A stretch of DNA of 59,054 nt. It comes from Cyanobacteria bacterium RYN_339. Lineage in GTDB: Bacteria > Cyanobacteriota > Sericytochromatia > S15B-MN24 > JAQBPE01. Both the position numbers and the translations under genes were made by a program. The stretch lies in NCBI GenBank assembly GCA_028287685.1, contig JAQBPE010000085.1, positions 1 to 59,054 of the forward strand. Reading direction: 5' to 3'. A model generated the notes under the pieces. The model ran no database searches. It was not told the DNA's origin and saw only the letters and a program-made list of their open reading frames with translations. Shown in pieces: positions 46,634-55,542 of this stretch (positions are counted from its first letter, which is position 1; every line of letters starts with the position of its first letter).

Positions 46634-47560
46634 TTGCCCACCATGTCTCTGGCTTTGGCCCCAGGCAAATGTGAACAGGTGAAATTGACAAGGATGCAGC
46701 AGAAGATTCGAGAATTTCTGGACCACTTGTTGGTGGAGCGTGGGCTGGCGGAAAACACCATCTCCGCGTACCACAACGACTTGACCCAGTACTTCCACTT
46801 TTTGGAAATTCAGGGCGTCGGCTCGTGGACCGAGACCACACAGGAGCGCATCGGCGACTTCCTGCAGTCCTTGAAGGAGCGGGGGTTGTCCAGCTCCAGT
46901 GCGGCCCGCAAACTGGCCGCATTGAAGACCTTCTACCATTATCTGCTGCAAACGCAGGTGATCACGGAGAACCCCACCATCAGCTTGGAGCGTCCCAAGA
47001 CGGGCCGCTACCTGCCCAAGGTGCTCAACCAACACGAGGTGCAACAACTCCTGGACCAGCCGTCGCTGGCCCCCCGCGAGCGGGCGATCCTGGAGTTGCT
47101 CTACTCCGGCGGCCTGCGCGTCAGCGAGCTGACCAAGGTCAACATCTCCGACGTGAACCTCCACGAAGGCCACCTGCGCATGGTCGGCAAGGAAGGTAAG
47201 GAGCGGATCATCCCGCTCTCCGAGACCGCCATCCAGGCGATCGAGGTCTACCTCAAGCAGGTGCGCCCCACCCAGAAGAGCCGCCCGCAAGAGCGCGCCC
47301 TGTTCCTCAACTACGCTGGCCGGCGCCTGAGCCGGCAGTGCATCTGGAAGATCGTCAAGGAAGCGGCCCGCACGGCGGCCATCTCCATCGACATCACGCC
47401 GCACACGTTGCGCCACTCCTTCGCCATCCACCTGCTGGAGAAGGGCGTGGACATCCGCTCGGTCCAGGAGCTGCTCGGCCACGCCGACATCTCCACCACC
47501 CAAATCTACGCCCATGTGTCGAAGCGGCGCATGAAGGGTGGCGTGGAACGCTCGGCCTAA
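46634..47560 (+). CDS. xerD: XerC/XerD-type tyrosine recombinase
   Basis: SGGLRVSELTKV, HTLRHSFAIHLLEKGVDIRSVQELLGHADISTTQIYAHVS: R, H-x-x-R, H and Y catalytic residues. XerC vs XerD not certain; start may be ATG about 46694. Confidence 0.93.
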   Translation: MPTMSLALAPGKCEQVKLTRMQQKIREFLDHLLVERGLAENTISAYHNDLTQYFHFLEIQGVGSWTETTQERIGDFLQSLKERGLSSSSAARKLAALKTFYHYLLQTQVITENPTISLERPKTGRYLPKVLNQHEVQQLLDQPSLAPRERAILELLYSGGLRVSELTKVNISDVNLHEGHLRMVGKEGKERIIPLSETAIQAIEVYLKQVRPTQKSRPQERALFLNYAGRRLSRQCIWKIVKEAARTAAISIDITPHTLRHSFAIHLLEKGVDIRSVQELLGHADISTTQIYAHVSKRRMKGGVERSA

Positions 47561-47574
47561 CGGCCAACGCAATC

Positions 47575-47606
47575 AGGGCCGGTTCCTACGGGAACCGGCC
47601 CTTTTC
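47575..47606 (+). terminator. Rho-independent terminator of xer gene
   Basis: AGGGCCGGTTCC-TACG-GGAACCGGCCCT-TTTCGTT. Confidence 0.85.
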
Positions 47607-47615
47607 GTTAGCGCT

Positions 47616-48137
47616 TCAGGAGCCCGTCAGCTCTTCGATGATGGCCTCGTAGAAGTCGTGGATGGACTCGTTCTCGCCCAAGCGGAAGCGCTTGCGCAGC
47701 TTGTGCATCGGGAAGACCGCCATGCCCGTGCGCGGGAAGAAGACGCAGGCGTGGTCGAGATCCGTGCGGAACTGCCAGTGGCCGCCCACGTTGTGGATCA
47801 GCGCGGCACCCAGGTAGGCGCCCCAGTTGGTGGAGATGGCGTCCAGCACGTCCTGCTCTTCCGGGGGGGTCCGCCCCCAGACCTGCGTCACCAGGCGGTC
47901 CAGGTCCTCCAGGCTCTCCTGCGAGAAGTCGAGGTCCACGACCTCCTCGTCGAACATGGCCGAGACCTCCATGATCATCTTGTCGACCAACTCCGCCATC
48001 TCGCGGTCGAAGGACAGGTTCTCCACATCCCCCTTGGCAACGGGGCCGTACAGGGCGTCCGCCTCGCCTTCGAAGAGAATTTCCGGCAGGCGGGCGATGG
48101 CGGCGTCGTCGATTTTTTGGTCGGTCATGGAACTCAT
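47616..48137 (-). CDS. Hypothetical protein
   Basis: 173 aa; 4-nt overlap with upstream GT9 gene. Confidence 0.65.
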   Translation of the reverse strand: MSSMTDQKIDDAAIARLPEILFEGEADALYGPVAKGDVENLSFDREMAELVDKMIMEVSAMFDEEVVDLDFSQESLEDLDRLVTQVWGRTPPEEQDVLDAISTNWGAYLGAALIHNVGGHWQFRTDLDHACVFFPRTGMAVFPMHKLRKRFRLGENESIHDFYEAIIEELTGS

Positions 48138-49207
48138 CCGGGCACGTGGGGGGTGGGCAGGATCTTGAGCACGGCGGCTTCCACCGCGTCGACGCTAAGG
48201 TCCTTGAGGCAGGTCAGCTCGTCGCAGGAGGTTTGGCGCTTGTCCCACAGGCAGGGCCGGCAGCCGAGGCCTTCGACAACGACCGGCTGGTGGACCGTGC
48301 CGGTGGGGATCAGCTTGGCCGGGTCCGTGGGGCCGAAGATCGCCACCGTGGGCGTGCCCACGGCCACACCCACGTGCATCGGCGCGGAATCCACGGCCAC
48401 CAGCGCGTCGGCCTGCTCGATCAAGGCGGCCAGCTGGCCGAGCCCCTTCGTCTTGCCGTAGGCCTCCGTGTAAGGGAAGCCGCCGGTCTCGCGGATCAGG
48501 CGGATGATGTCCTCGTCGTCCGGGCCGCCCGCGAGCACCACCTGGGCGCCCTGGCTGGAGAGCCGGCGGCCCAACTCGACCCAACGCTCCGGTGCCCAGC
48601 CCTTGATGATCTTCTTCTCGATCGACAGCTTGCTCACGCCGGGATGGAAGACCACCACGGGGCGGCGCGCGTTCGCCAGGAAGTCACGCGCCCACTCCCG
48701 GTCCGCCGGGTTGACGGTCATCTGGGGCAGGCGCGGCTGCTTGCCCAGGTAGCCCACCAGGTCGTGGTACATGTGGGCCGCGTATTGCTGCTTGTTCAGC
48801 GGCACCGCCAGCGTCAACAGGCGGGTCCACTTGTGGGTGGCGTAGCCCACGCGGTATTTGGCGCCCGTCAGCCAGACCAGCATCGCCATGATCGGGCTCG
48901 AGCCCGCCGTGATGGCCAGGTCGAACTTCTCCTTGCGCAGCTTGCGGACCAGCCCGAGGAACTCGAAGGGGCTGGGGTCATGCTTGGCGTCGAAGGTGAA
49001 GACCTCGTCGATCGCCGCGTTGAAGCGCATGATGCCTTCACAACGGGGCTCTACCAATGCCGCGAGATGCGCGTGGGGGTAAGCCTCGCGCAGCGACTGG
49101 ATCACAGGGAAGAACAGGATCTCGTCCCCGATCCCGCCGAAGTTCACGACGAGGATGCGCTGGATCGACCTATCCATGGGAATGGTGTCCACCGGGATGT
49201 TGGCCAT
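48134..49207 (-). CDS. Glycosyltransferase family 9 (ADP-heptose:LPS heptosyltransferase-like)
   Basis: RILVVNFGGIGDEILFFPVIQSLREAYPHAHL; VVLAGGPDDEDIIR; ALVAVDSAPMHVGVAVGTPTVAIFGPTDPAK. Confidence 0.93.
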   Translation of the reverse strand: MANIPVDTIPMDRSIQRILVVNFGGIGDEILFFPVIQSLREAYPHAHLAALVEPRCEGIMRFNAAIDEVFTFDAKHDPSPFEFLGLVRKLRKEKFDLAITAGSSPIMAMLVWLTGAKYRVGYATHKWTRLLTLAVPLNKQQYAAHMYHDLVGYLGKQPRLPQMTVNPADREWARDFLANARRPVVVFHPGVSKLSIEKKIIKGWAPERWVELGRRLSSQGAQVVLAGGPDDEDIIRLIRETGGFPYTEAYGKTKGLGQLAALIEQADALVAVDSAPMHVGVAVGTPTVAIFGPTDPAKLIPTGTVHQPVVVEGLGCRPCLWDKRQTSCDELTCLKDLSVDAVEAAVLKILPTPHVPG

Positions 49208-49211
49208 GGAT

Positions 49212-50633
49212 CTATTTTACCGGATCGCGGCGCGATGGCGAGATCGCGATGGTCATCGCCAGCAACAGCCAGAACTGGAGCTGCACGGCGGGCCGGTAGA
49301 AGACCGTGTCGACCATGCCCATGACGCCCATGCCCACCAGCGCGGCCAGCACGGCCACGGCCCACCAGCGGCTTTCGCCCTGGCCCAGCCAGTACGTCCA
49401 GGCGTTGCGGGCCAGGTAGGCCACCAACAGCCAGCTGAAGAGGAAGAGGCCGACCACGCCCATCTCCGCGAGCACCTCGAGCCAGATGTTGTACGCGCCC
49501 AGCGCTTCGAAACCGCTCACCATGTAGAGCGAGTACACCTTGCGGAAGGCCGTGTTGCCGACGCCCACGCCGATGAGCCAGTTGTCGTGCACCATCCTCA
49601 GCACGCCCTCCCACACGTTCACGCGGAAAGAGTTGGAAGAGTGGCCGCGCAGCGTGAAGATGGAGAGCAGGCGGGTTTGCAGCGAGGGGCTGGTGGCGAT
49701 GCGCAGGGCCGCCAGGGCCAACACGCCGACCACGCCCAGGACCAGCCCGCCCATCAGCTGGCGGCTCTGCCGCAGCCGATCGCGGATCAGCCAGGCGCCC
49801 ATACCGCCGAAGATCACCAGCACGAAGACGACCGCCACGTAGGCGCTGCGGCAATACGTGAAGTAGATGCACAGCGGCACCACCGCCAGGCCGGCCGCGG
49901 GCAGCAGCCGGAAGGGCATGCGCCAGCGCGCGGCGGCCGTCAGGGCCAGCGGGAAGATCGGCAGCAGGTAGCCCGCCAGGAGGTTGGGGTTCATGAGGGT
50001 CGAATAGACGCGGGTGAGGGGGTCCAGCGTCTCCGGGTCTTCCCAGTTGGCCAGCGGCTCGACGCCGATCTTCCACTGGAACACGCCATAGGCGGCCTCC
50101 AACGTGCCCGCGAGGAACAGCGCCGCCAGGACCGCGAAGAGCGCGCGCCGAGACTGGAGAACTTGCCTGAACGAGAAGTAGGCCAGCCAATAGACCACCA
50201 TCTTGGCGAGGCCCTTGGCGCTGGCGACCAGGTTGGGCGAGAAGCCCGTGGCGATCACGTGGACGGCGATGAAGCCCAGCACCAGGCCGTCCAGGGTGGA
50301 GAACTCCGCGCGGGTGTCGGGCTGGGCCAACAGGCGGACCAGCACCATGCCGAAGGCCAGCAGCACCAAGGCGGCGTTGATGGCCGTGCCCACGAAGGGC
50401 GACGCCAGGAAGAGCAGGCAGACCGCGAAGATCGAGAGCGTCTCGGCGTTGCGGGCCACGACGCTGCCCTGGATCCAGCCGCGGAAGCGGTCATAGAACC
50501 AATCCGTGAGACGGCGCAGCACGCGCAGCAGGACGCTGTCTCCCATGCCGGCGCCCAGGCGGCCGCGCTCGCCCGCCAGCGCCAGGCGCTCCAGCCAGTG
50601 CGGCGGCGGGATCAACAGGGGGCCGGAGCTCAT
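49212..50633 (-). CDS. O-antigen ligase family (Wzy/IctB-like) membrane protein
   Basis: Polytopic; YFTYCRSAYVAVVFVLVIFGGMGAWL; NWLIGVGVGNTAFRKVY; YNIWLEVLAEMGVVGLFLF. Confidence 0.88.
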   Translation of the reverse strand: MSSGPLLIPPPHWLERLALAGERGRLGAGMGDSVLLRVLRRLTDWFYDRFRGWIQGSVVARNAETLSIFAVCLLFLASPFVGTAINAALVLLAFGMVLVRLLAQPDTRAEFSTLDGLVLGFIAVHVIATGFSPNLVASAKGLAKMVVYWLAYFSFRQVLQSRRALFAVLAALFLAGTLEAAYGVFQWKIGVEPLANWEDPETLDPLTRVYSTLMNPNLLAGYLLPIFPLALTAAARWRMPFRLLPAAGLAVVPLCIYFTYCRSAYVAVVFVLVIFGGMGAWLIRDRLRQSRQLMGGLVLGVVGVLALAALRIATSPSLQTRLLSIFTLRGHSSNSFRVNVWEGVLRMVHDNWLIGVGVGNTAFRKVYSLYMVSGFEALGAYNIWLEVLAEMGVVGLFLFSWLLVAYLARNAWTYWLGQGESRWWAVAVLAALVGMGVMGMVDTVFYRPAVQLQFWLLLAMTIAISPSRRDPVK

Positions 50634-51184
50634 GGCGTGGTGCTAGGGCTCGCCGCCGGGGCGGGCGCGGCGGTATCGACCATGCGGACGTCCAGCACGG
50701 AGCCGCGCAGGCGGTACTTGAACCCCTCGACGTCGATGGGCACGCCCACCTTGAGCTTCTGGCCGCCCCACACGATGCCGTCCTCCGTCTGGGCCGCCTT
50801 GTCGCGCAGCGTCAGCACGACCTCCGTGCTGTAGGGGTTGGCGGGGTCCGTCGTCAGGCGGAAGTCCTTGCCGTCGTTGATGGGGACGGAGATGATGGAG
50901 CGCTTCGTGAGCACGTTGGCGATCTCCACCTTGTCGTAGGGTTGGTTGCGGATCGTCACGAAGGCCTTGTCGCCCTTCTTGAACATCGCCAGATCCTCGA
51001 AGTTGGCCTTGATGAAGAGGTCGATCTCCGCCGGACCCTCCTTCTCGATGATCTTGGAGAGCGAGGTGGCGCCGCTCTTCACGGCAGCCACGCCCAGCAC
51101 GCTCAGGATCGTGGTGGCCACGATCAGGCCGTCCAACACGTTGACGGCGCCGAAGAGCTTGCCGCGGGAGTCGATCAGGGGCAT
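50630..51184 (-). CDS. DUF4330-like protein
   Basis: MPLIDSRGKLFGAVNVLDGLIVATTILSVLGVAAVKSG N-terminal pattern. Confidence 0.7.
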   Translation of the reverse strand: MPLIDSRGKLFGAVNVLDGLIVATTILSVLGVAAVKSGATSLSKIIEKEGPAEIDLFIKANFEDLAMFKKGDKAFVTIRNQPYDKVEIANVLTKRSIISVPINDGKDFRLTTDPANPYSTEVVLTLRDKAAQTEDGIVWGGQKLKVGVPIDVEGFKYRLRGSVLDVRMVDTAAPAPAASPSTTP

Positions 51185-51666
51185 CAGGGGGTCCTTTCAG
51201 GGGATGTAGCGAGGATCCGGGCGATCAGGCTGGTGGTGGATCGGCCCGGGACGAAGGCCAGGATCTCGATCCGGCCGCCATACGCGCGGACGGTGGGGGC
51301 CTCGGGCAGGGAGTCTGGCGTGTAGTCGCCGCCCTTGCAGTAAACATGCGGTTTCAGGGCGGCCAACACGGCGTCGGCCGTGGGCTCGTCGAAGATGGTC
51401 ACGAAGTCCACACAGGCGAGGCCGGCCAACAGCTCCGCGCGCTCGGCTTCGGGGAGGATGGGGCGGTCGGGGCCCTTGTTCAGGCGCTTGACGCTGCTGT
51501 CGGCATTCACGCCTACGACGAGGCGATCGCCCAACGCCCGCGCGGCCTGCAGGTAACGCAAGTGGCCCACGTGCATGAGGTCGAAGACCCCGTTGGTGAA
51601 GACGGTCGTGCCAGGCAGGGCCGCCAACGTGGCGGCCAGGGCCTCGCGGCCTTGGAGCTTGCTCAT
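51184..51666 (-). CDS. D-glycero-beta-D-manno-heptose 1-phosphate adenylyltransferase (RfaE domain II)
   Basis: ATG 51666; TVFTNGVFDLMHVGHLRYLQAARALGDRLVVGVNAD...EAERAELLAGLACVDFV...HVYCKGGDYTPDSLPEA. Confidence 0.93.
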   Translation of the reverse strand: MSKLQGREALAATLAALPGTTVFTNGVFDLMHVGHLRYLQAARALGDRLVVGVNADSSVKRLNKGPDRPILPEAERAELLAGLACVDFVTIFDEPTADAVLAALKPHVYCKGGDYTPDSLPEAPTVRAYGGRIEILAFVPGRSTTSLIARILATSPERTP

Positions 51667-52679
51667 AGGGCGTCCCACGCCTCGCGCATCTCCTGGACGT
51701 TGGTCACGCTGGTGCCGAAGCGGCGCACCACGATCGAGGCGGCCAGGTTGGCGAGCACCACGGCTTCGCGCGGGGTCGCGCCGGCGGCCAGCGCCATGGT
51801 CAGCGTGCCGACGACGGTGTCGCCGGCGCCCGTCACGTCGAAGACGTCCGACCGGTTGAAGGCCGGGATCTCCGTGAGGCCGCCTTCGCGCTCGAACAGC
51901 GCCATCCCGGCCCCGCCCCGCGTGATCAGCACGCTGCGCAGCGAGGTGCCGGCGAGGATCTTGGCGCCGGCGGCGCGCAGCGTGGCGTCGTCCGTGATCG
52001 TGAAGCCCACCTCGGCCTCGGCCTCCGGTTGGTTGGGCGTCACCACCCAGGCGCCCGGGAAGCGGCTGAGGTCGCCCTGGGAGTCTACCGTCAGCACCTT
52101 GCCGGCCCGCCCGACCAGCTCGCACATGCGGGCGATCAAGCTGGGCGTCAGCACGCCGTTGCCGTAGTCGGAAAGCAGCACGGCGTCGTAGCCCGGCAGC
52201 CGCGCCTCGATCGCCGCCAGCAAACGAGCTTCCAGGTCCGCGTCGAGCGGGTGGCGCTTCTCGCGGTCCACGCGCACGATTTGCTGGGTGACGGACTGTT
52301 GGCTGGAGGCGGAGATCCGGCTCTTGGTGGTGGTAGGGCGGCTGGGGTCGGGCAGCGATAGGTCGGTGCCCACGCCGCGTTGGTTCAGCTCCGCCTTGAG
52401 CTGCCCGGCCATCAGGTCCTCGCCGACCACGCCGGCCATGTCGACGGCGCCGCCCAGGCTCGCGATGTTGGCCGCCGCGTTGGCCGCGCCGCCCGGGAAG
52501 ACGGTGGCGTTGCTGTGTTGGAGGATCAGGACCGGCGCCTCGCGCGAGATCCTGGCCACCTCGCCCGTGACGTACTCGTCGGCGAAGAGGTCCCCTACCA
52601 CCAGCACCTTGGCGCGCGCGAAGCCGGCCAACAGCGCTTCCAGGCGCGGGGTGCTCAATTCCAGGTGAATTGTGGACAT
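51663..52679 (-). CDS. D-glycero-beta-D-manno-heptose-7-phosphate kinase (RfaE domain I, PfkB family)
   Basis: VLVVGDLFADEYVTGEVARISREAPVLIL...FPGGAANAAANIASLGG...FDVTGAGDTVVGTLTMALAAG. Confidence 0.93.
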   Translation of the reverse strand: MSTIHLELSTPRLEALLAGFARAKVLVVGDLFADEYVTGEVARISREAPVLILQHSNATVFPGGAANAAANIASLGGAVDMAGVVGEDLMAGQLKAELNQRGVGTDLSLPDPSRPTTTKSRISASSQQSVTQQIVRVDREKRHPLDADLEARLLAAIEARLPGYDAVLLSDYGNGVLTPSLIARMCELVGRAGKVLTVDSQGDLSRFPGAWVVTPNQPEAEAEVGFTITDDATLRAAGAKILAGTSLRSVLITRGGAGMALFEREGGLTEIPAFNRSDVFDVTGAGDTVVGTLTMALAAGATPREAVVLANLAASIVVRRFGTSVTNVQEMREAWDAL

Positions 52680-52737
52680 AACGCTTGATTATACACGTTG
52701 CGCCCTGGCGCGCCGCGTGCGCGGCGTCACCGCCTCG

Positions 52738-55518
52738 TCAATACGAGCCGGCAGGCAGGATCCGGACCAGGTTGGCGCCGGGGTCCAGGATGGCCATGCG
52801 CCCGTCCGCGGCGATATCGATGCCGATGGGCAGCACCAGGCCGTCCTCCGCGTTGGGGTCCGGGAAGAACTTGCCGCCCGGGCCCGCCAACGTGGTGATC
52901 GTCCCGTCGGGCGTGATCTTCCGGATGCGGGCGTACGTGCGGGGCAAATTCTGCGTCACGCCTTCGCGCAAGCCGCCTTCCAGGCCGGCGATCAGGGGGA
53001 TGCCGACCGTGCCCATCTCGCCGAGGTACACGTTGCCGGCCGCGTCTACCGCGACGCCCGCCGGCATCACGATCGTGGCTTCGCGTGCGATGTGATCGAT
53101 GGGCAGCGTGCCGTCCTCCGGGATCTGTCCGATCCAGGCCGCTGTGGCCTTGCCGGCCAGGGCCTCCAGGCGCGGATCCGGTCCGTCCAGGCCGGTGATC
53201 TTGTGGATCTTGCCGGAGATGGTGTCGGCCACCAGCAGGTTGCCCTGGCGGTCGAAGGCCAGGCCCTGGGGATCGGAGAGCACGCCCGTCAGGGCCGAGA
53301 CGCCCTCCACCGGGTTCAGGATCACGGAGAGGGCCAGCGAGTCCGCCTGCCCTACGTTGTCGGTATGGCCCACGCCGCACACCAGCTCGACCATGCCGTC
53401 CTCCGCAAGGCGCATGACCTGGTTGTCCAACGTGCTCCAGTAGATGCGGCCGCGGGCGTCCACTGCCAGCCCGCTGCCGGTGACCTTGGCCTCGGTGGCG
53501 GGCAGGCGCTCGCCGGCCTTGAACTGGAGCTTGGGATTCACGCCGCCGCCGACGAGCGTGTGCACGATGCCGTCCTCGCCGATGGCGCGGATGCGGCCGT
53601 TGCCCAGATCCGTAAAGATGATTTCCTTGCCGCGGAAGGCCAGTCCCGACGGCAACTTCATCTGGAGCCCGGCCACCGGCCCGCCGTCGCCGGCGAACCC
53701 GGCCGTCCCGCCGGCCACGGTGGTGAGCAGGCCGCCGGAGAATCGTCGGATGGCATGGCTGGCGGACTCCGTGATCAAGAGGTCGCCGTTGGGCGCGAAG
53801 GCACAGGTCGCCGGCGCGTTGAGCGGCAATGCGTTGGGGTCGATCGGCAAGGACTCGTCCACCCCCGCGCGCACGCTCCAGGCCCCGGCCGGCGTGAGCG
53901 CGTGCACGAGGTTGGTGGCGGCATCGCAGACCAACAGCGCCCCGTTCGCATCCACCGCCAGGCCGGAAGGCGCCACGAGGTCGGCCCCGATCCCCGCGGG
54001 CGCCCCTTGCTTGCCGTCCGGCGTGATCGCCACGATGCGCTTTCGACCAGGGTCCGAGACATACAGCGTGCCGTTCTCGGCGCGAGCCAGGTCTGGTTTT
54101 GCCCCGCTGGCGTCCGCGATCGCATCCGCCACCAGCACGGTGCCCTTGCCGGGGCGGTAGCGGTACAGGCTTGCGGCCCCCGTATCGAGGGTCCACAGCA
54201 CGTCCAGCTCGCCGTCCGGGCCGAGCGCGAGGCCCAGGAAGCCGCCGTGCGCGGTGCCTACATCGATCGGGATGCGGTGAAGCACGCCGTCCGGCGTGAT
54301 CGAGAGCAACCGGCCCGGGTCCGTGGGCTGTACCCAGGTGGACTCCGCCACGTAAACCGTGCCGTCGGCCGCCACGGCCAGGCGCCGGGGATAGATGGGC
54401 GTCGTCGTCGCCGGGACGTCCACGGCGCCAGGGGCCTTCGCTTCGCCGGTTCCCGCGAAGATCGAGACCTTGCCCTCGGCCGTCAGCTTGAAGATGGTCT
54501 GGTTGGTGGCCACCAGCACGCTGCCGTCCGGCATGCGCGCCATGTCTTGTGTGGGCCTGAAGTTCTGCTTCACTTGCCCGCGCACCACGTCGGCGTAGGT
54601 GGAAATGGTCCCCGTGCTGGAGACCTTCCGGATGCGACCCATGCCGGCTTCCGCAATGAGGACGCCGCCATCCGGAAGCGGCACCAGTCCGACCGGGTCG
54701 AAGATGGCCACCCCGTTTGCTTGCCGGCCGTCCCCCAGGAAGGCCTGGCCCAAGAGCAAGGCGCGGATCGCCTCCAGCGTCTTGGCCACCGCGGGAGCCT
54801 TGCCGCGCAGCTCCTCCGTGGCGGCCACCAGGTCGGCCGGCGCGTAGCTGGGCACGCGGCCCAACAGCGCGCGCGCGGCATCCAGGTCATCATGCAGGCG
54901 CTGGGCCTCCGCGGTGGGCAGCTTGTCGAGCGCGCTCTGTTGGCCCTGCACGTACTTGCCCAGCACGTAAGCCGTCCCCAGGGCGGAGGCCGTGTCGATC
55001 GGCAGCGACGCCACGGCGGGCGTCTTGAGCGCGCTCAGCTCGCCGCCATGCAGCAGGCCGCCCGCGTGGAGCTTGATGCGCAGGACGGCGTTCTTGCCGG
55101 GTACGGCCGTGAAGCGGTAGCTGCCCGTTGCGTCCGTGGTGGCGACGAGCGCCTTGCCGGCGGCGTCCAGCACGGGGTTGCCGGCGGCGTCGACCACTTC
55201 CACGACGGCGTCGGCCAGGAAGTATTCACCGGGCTCGTCGTCCTGCACGGCATACTTGGTCTTGCCCGTCAGCCCACCGCTGTTGTTGGCGATGATGGCG
55301 CCGCCGTTGTTGGAGATGAGGTTGCCGCTGTTGTTCGAGATGACGCCGCCGCCATGGTCGCTCACGAGCTTGACCTTGCCGGTCAGGGCCGTCGCGGCCG
55401 TCACCAAGACCGGCCCTTGCTCGAGCGGCTTCCGCCCTGTCACGGGCTTCGTGGGGGTGGAGCAGGCAACGAGCATCGCTGCTGCAACCGCCGAAGACAA
55501 CCAGCCGAATGAACGCAT
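52738..55518 (-). CDS. NHL-repeat lipoprotein with octapeptide repeats and carboxypeptidase-regulatory-like segment
   Basis: Lipobox MLVACSTPTK; four octapeptides; VEVVDAAGNPVLDAAGKALVATTDATGSYRFTAVP; many NHL units (PSGLAVDANGALLVCDAATNLVHALTP). Confidence 0.9.
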   Translation of the reverse strand: MRSFGWLSSAVAAAMLVACSTPTKPVTGRKPLEQGPVLVTAATALTGKVKLVSDHGGGVISNNSGNLISNNGGAIIANNSGGLTGKTKYAVQDDEPGEYFLADAVVEVVDAAGNPVLDAAGKALVATTDATGSYRFTAVPGKNAVLRIKLHAGGLLHGGELSALKTPAVASLPIDTASALGTAYVLGKYVQGQQSALDKLPTAEAQRLHDDLDAARALLGRVPSYAPADLVAATEELRGKAPAVAKTLEAIRALLLGQAFLGDGRQANGVAIFDPVGLVPLPDGGVLIAEAGMGRIRKVSSTGTISTYADVVRGQVKQNFRPTQDMARMPDGSVLVATNQTIFKLTAEGKVSIFAGTGEAKAPGAVDVPATTTPIYPRRLAVAADGTVYVAESTWVQPTDPGRLLSITPDGVLHRIPIDVGTAHGGFLGLALGPDGELDVLWTLDTGAASLYRYRPGKGTVLVADAIADASGAKPDLARAENGTLYVSDPGRKRIVAITPDGKQGAPAGIGADLVAPSGLAVDANGALLVCDAATNLVHALTPAGAWSVRAGVDESLPIDPNALPLNAPATCAFAPNGDLLITESASHAIRRFSGGLLTTVAGGTAGFAGDGGPVAGLQMKLPSGLAFRGKEIIFTDLGNGRIRAIGEDGIVHTLVGGGVNPKLQFKAGERLPATEAKVTGSGLAVDARGRIYWSTLDNQVMRLAEDGMVELVCGVGHTDNVGQADSLALSVILNPVEGVSALTGVLSDPQGLAFDRQGNLLVADTISGKIHKITGLDGPDPRLEALAGKATAAWIGQIPEDGTLPIDHIAREATIVMPAGVAVDAAGNVYLGEMGTVGIPLIAGLEGGLREGVTQNLPRTYARIRKITPDGTITTLAGPGGKFFPDPNAEDGLVLPIGIDIAADGRMAILDPGANLVRILPAGSY
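55276..55371 (-). repeat. 4 x 24-bp coding repeat (octapeptide array)
   Basis: KLVSDHGG GVISNNSG NLISNNGG AIIANNSG. Confidence 0.8.
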
Positions 55519-55542
55519 GGTTGTTATCTTACCCGCAGCGGG

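Noticed and set aside
52672-55512. 946-aa plus-strand ORF
   Set aside because: Antisense shadow of the NHL lipoprotein; no recognisable domain.
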